Shown: piece after piece, positions 7,894 through 8,224 of the stretch | How the letters are laid out: each line of letters starts with the position of its first letter | Numbering within the stretch: position 1 is the stretch's first letter | NCBI GenBank assembly: GCA_903853285.1 | Contig: CAINTF010000300.1 | Location: 1 to 8,224, forward strand | Length of the DNA stretch: 8,224 bases | Direction of reading: 5' to 3' | DNA from: an uncultured Acidimicrobium sp. | Lineage (GTDB): Bacteria > Actinomycetota > Acidimicrobiia > Acidimicrobiales > Ilumatobacteraceae | The notes under the pieces: generated by a model | What the model was told of the DNA's origin: nothing | Seen by the model: only the letters and a program-made list of their open reading frames with translations | The model's database searches: none | Translations under genes and position numbers: made by a program

Positions 7894-8224
7894 TTATTGG
7901 GTAAGTGCCCGATATTCATCTGCTGACATCAAGCCTTCAAGCGTCTCGTTGTACGCGAGTTGCACTTCATACAACCAGCCTGAACCAAACGGATCAGAGT
8001 TGATCAACTCCGGTTGATCATTAAGCAATTCATTGACCAATACAACAGTGCCACTCACGGGTGAACCGATATCGCTCACGCTTTTGCTGCTCTCCACTTC
8101 GGCAACAGCTTTACCTGCGACAACTGCGTCACCGACCGATGGCAATTGCACATCAACAATTTGTCCAAGTGCATCTTGCGCGTGATCAGTGATTCCCACT
8201 CGAGCAGACTCGCCGTCGACAAGC
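7894..8224 (-). CDS. gcvH: Glycine cleavage system H protein, 5' end beyond the window
   Basis: The C-terminal 109 residues of the lipoyl carrier protein, which shuttles the aminomethyl group between the P, T and L proteins of the glycine cleavage system. The frame is open to the right edge, so the true start lies outside. A GTG at 8199 is internal: the codons before it (L-V-D-G-E-S-A-R) continue the usual H-protein N-terminal domain. Diagnostic stretches are V-G-I-T-D-H-A-Q-D-A-L-G, the lipoylation motif V-E-S-S-K-S-V-S-D with the modified lysine at 8083-8085, S-P-V-S-G and the C-terminal D-P-F-G-S-G-W-L. The end is complete at TAA 7894-7896. About 20 N-terminal residues are probably missing. 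No other gcv genes are visible. Confidence 0.95.
   Translation of the reverse strand, partial: LVDGESARVGITDHAQDALGQIVDVQLPSVGDAVVAGKAVAEVESSKSVSDIGSPVSGTVVLVNELLNDQPELINSDPFGSGWLYEVQLAYNETLEGLMSADEYRALTQ

Overview
The window looks like chromosomal core sequence from an actinobacterium of moderate GC content. The evidence is a long-form LeuA of the mycobacterial/corynebacterial type, a type-2 PyrF, a one-cluster [3Fe-4S] ferredoxin, an SCP-2 domain protein, a PASTA kinase-like protein, GTG starts and several apparently leaderless genes. My guess is an uncultured aquatic Acidimicrobiia (Ilumatobacter-like) lineage. That placement is inference from gene types and base composition, not from a marker gene. 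I see no mobile elements, CRISPR arrays, rRNA or tRNA.

Layout. Positions 1-264 hold no gene I can support, only an AT-rich hairpin with a T-run and a structured 5' region. A 50-aa ORF of unknown function (265-417) follows a strong Shine-Dalgarno site that can be folded into a hairpin. Positions 418-660 form the regulatory region of leuA. It has a -10-like hexamer, a tiny leader ORF encoding [10 protein letters not shown] (522-554), a hairpin (555-582) and a textbook intrinsic terminator (583-613). This is a leucine attenuator with an apparently leaderless leader peptide. Downstream on + come leuA (662-2374), a 63-aa [3Fe-4S] ferredoxin (2393-2584), pyrF (2600-3415) and an SCP-2 domain protein (3426-3839).

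On the minus strand a PASTA protein (7304-5376) is followed after 40 bp by a 14-TM DHA2-type MFS transporter (5335-3842). The PASTA protein has a protein-kinase fold but has lost the VAIK lysine, the DFG aspartate and other catalytic residues, so it is best read as a membrane-anchored pseudokinase. Divergent from it, on +, is a single-TM anchored protein with an Ig-like extracytoplasmic domain (7406-7882). This converges on the 3' part of gcvH (glycine cleavage H protein, minus strand), which runs off the right edge.

How the parts relate. leuA is leucine biosynthesis under leucine-codon control. pyrF is pyrimidine synthesis. The ferredoxin is a one-electron carrier with no partner in view. 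The pseudokinase, MFS transporter and Ig-like anchored protein make a plausible envelope-sensing neighbourhood, but their functional connection is only inferred from position. A pattern that cuts across the window is that four start codons lack a Shine-Dalgarno site and instead have a TAnnnT hexamer 6-8 nt upstream, as expected for leaderless transcription.
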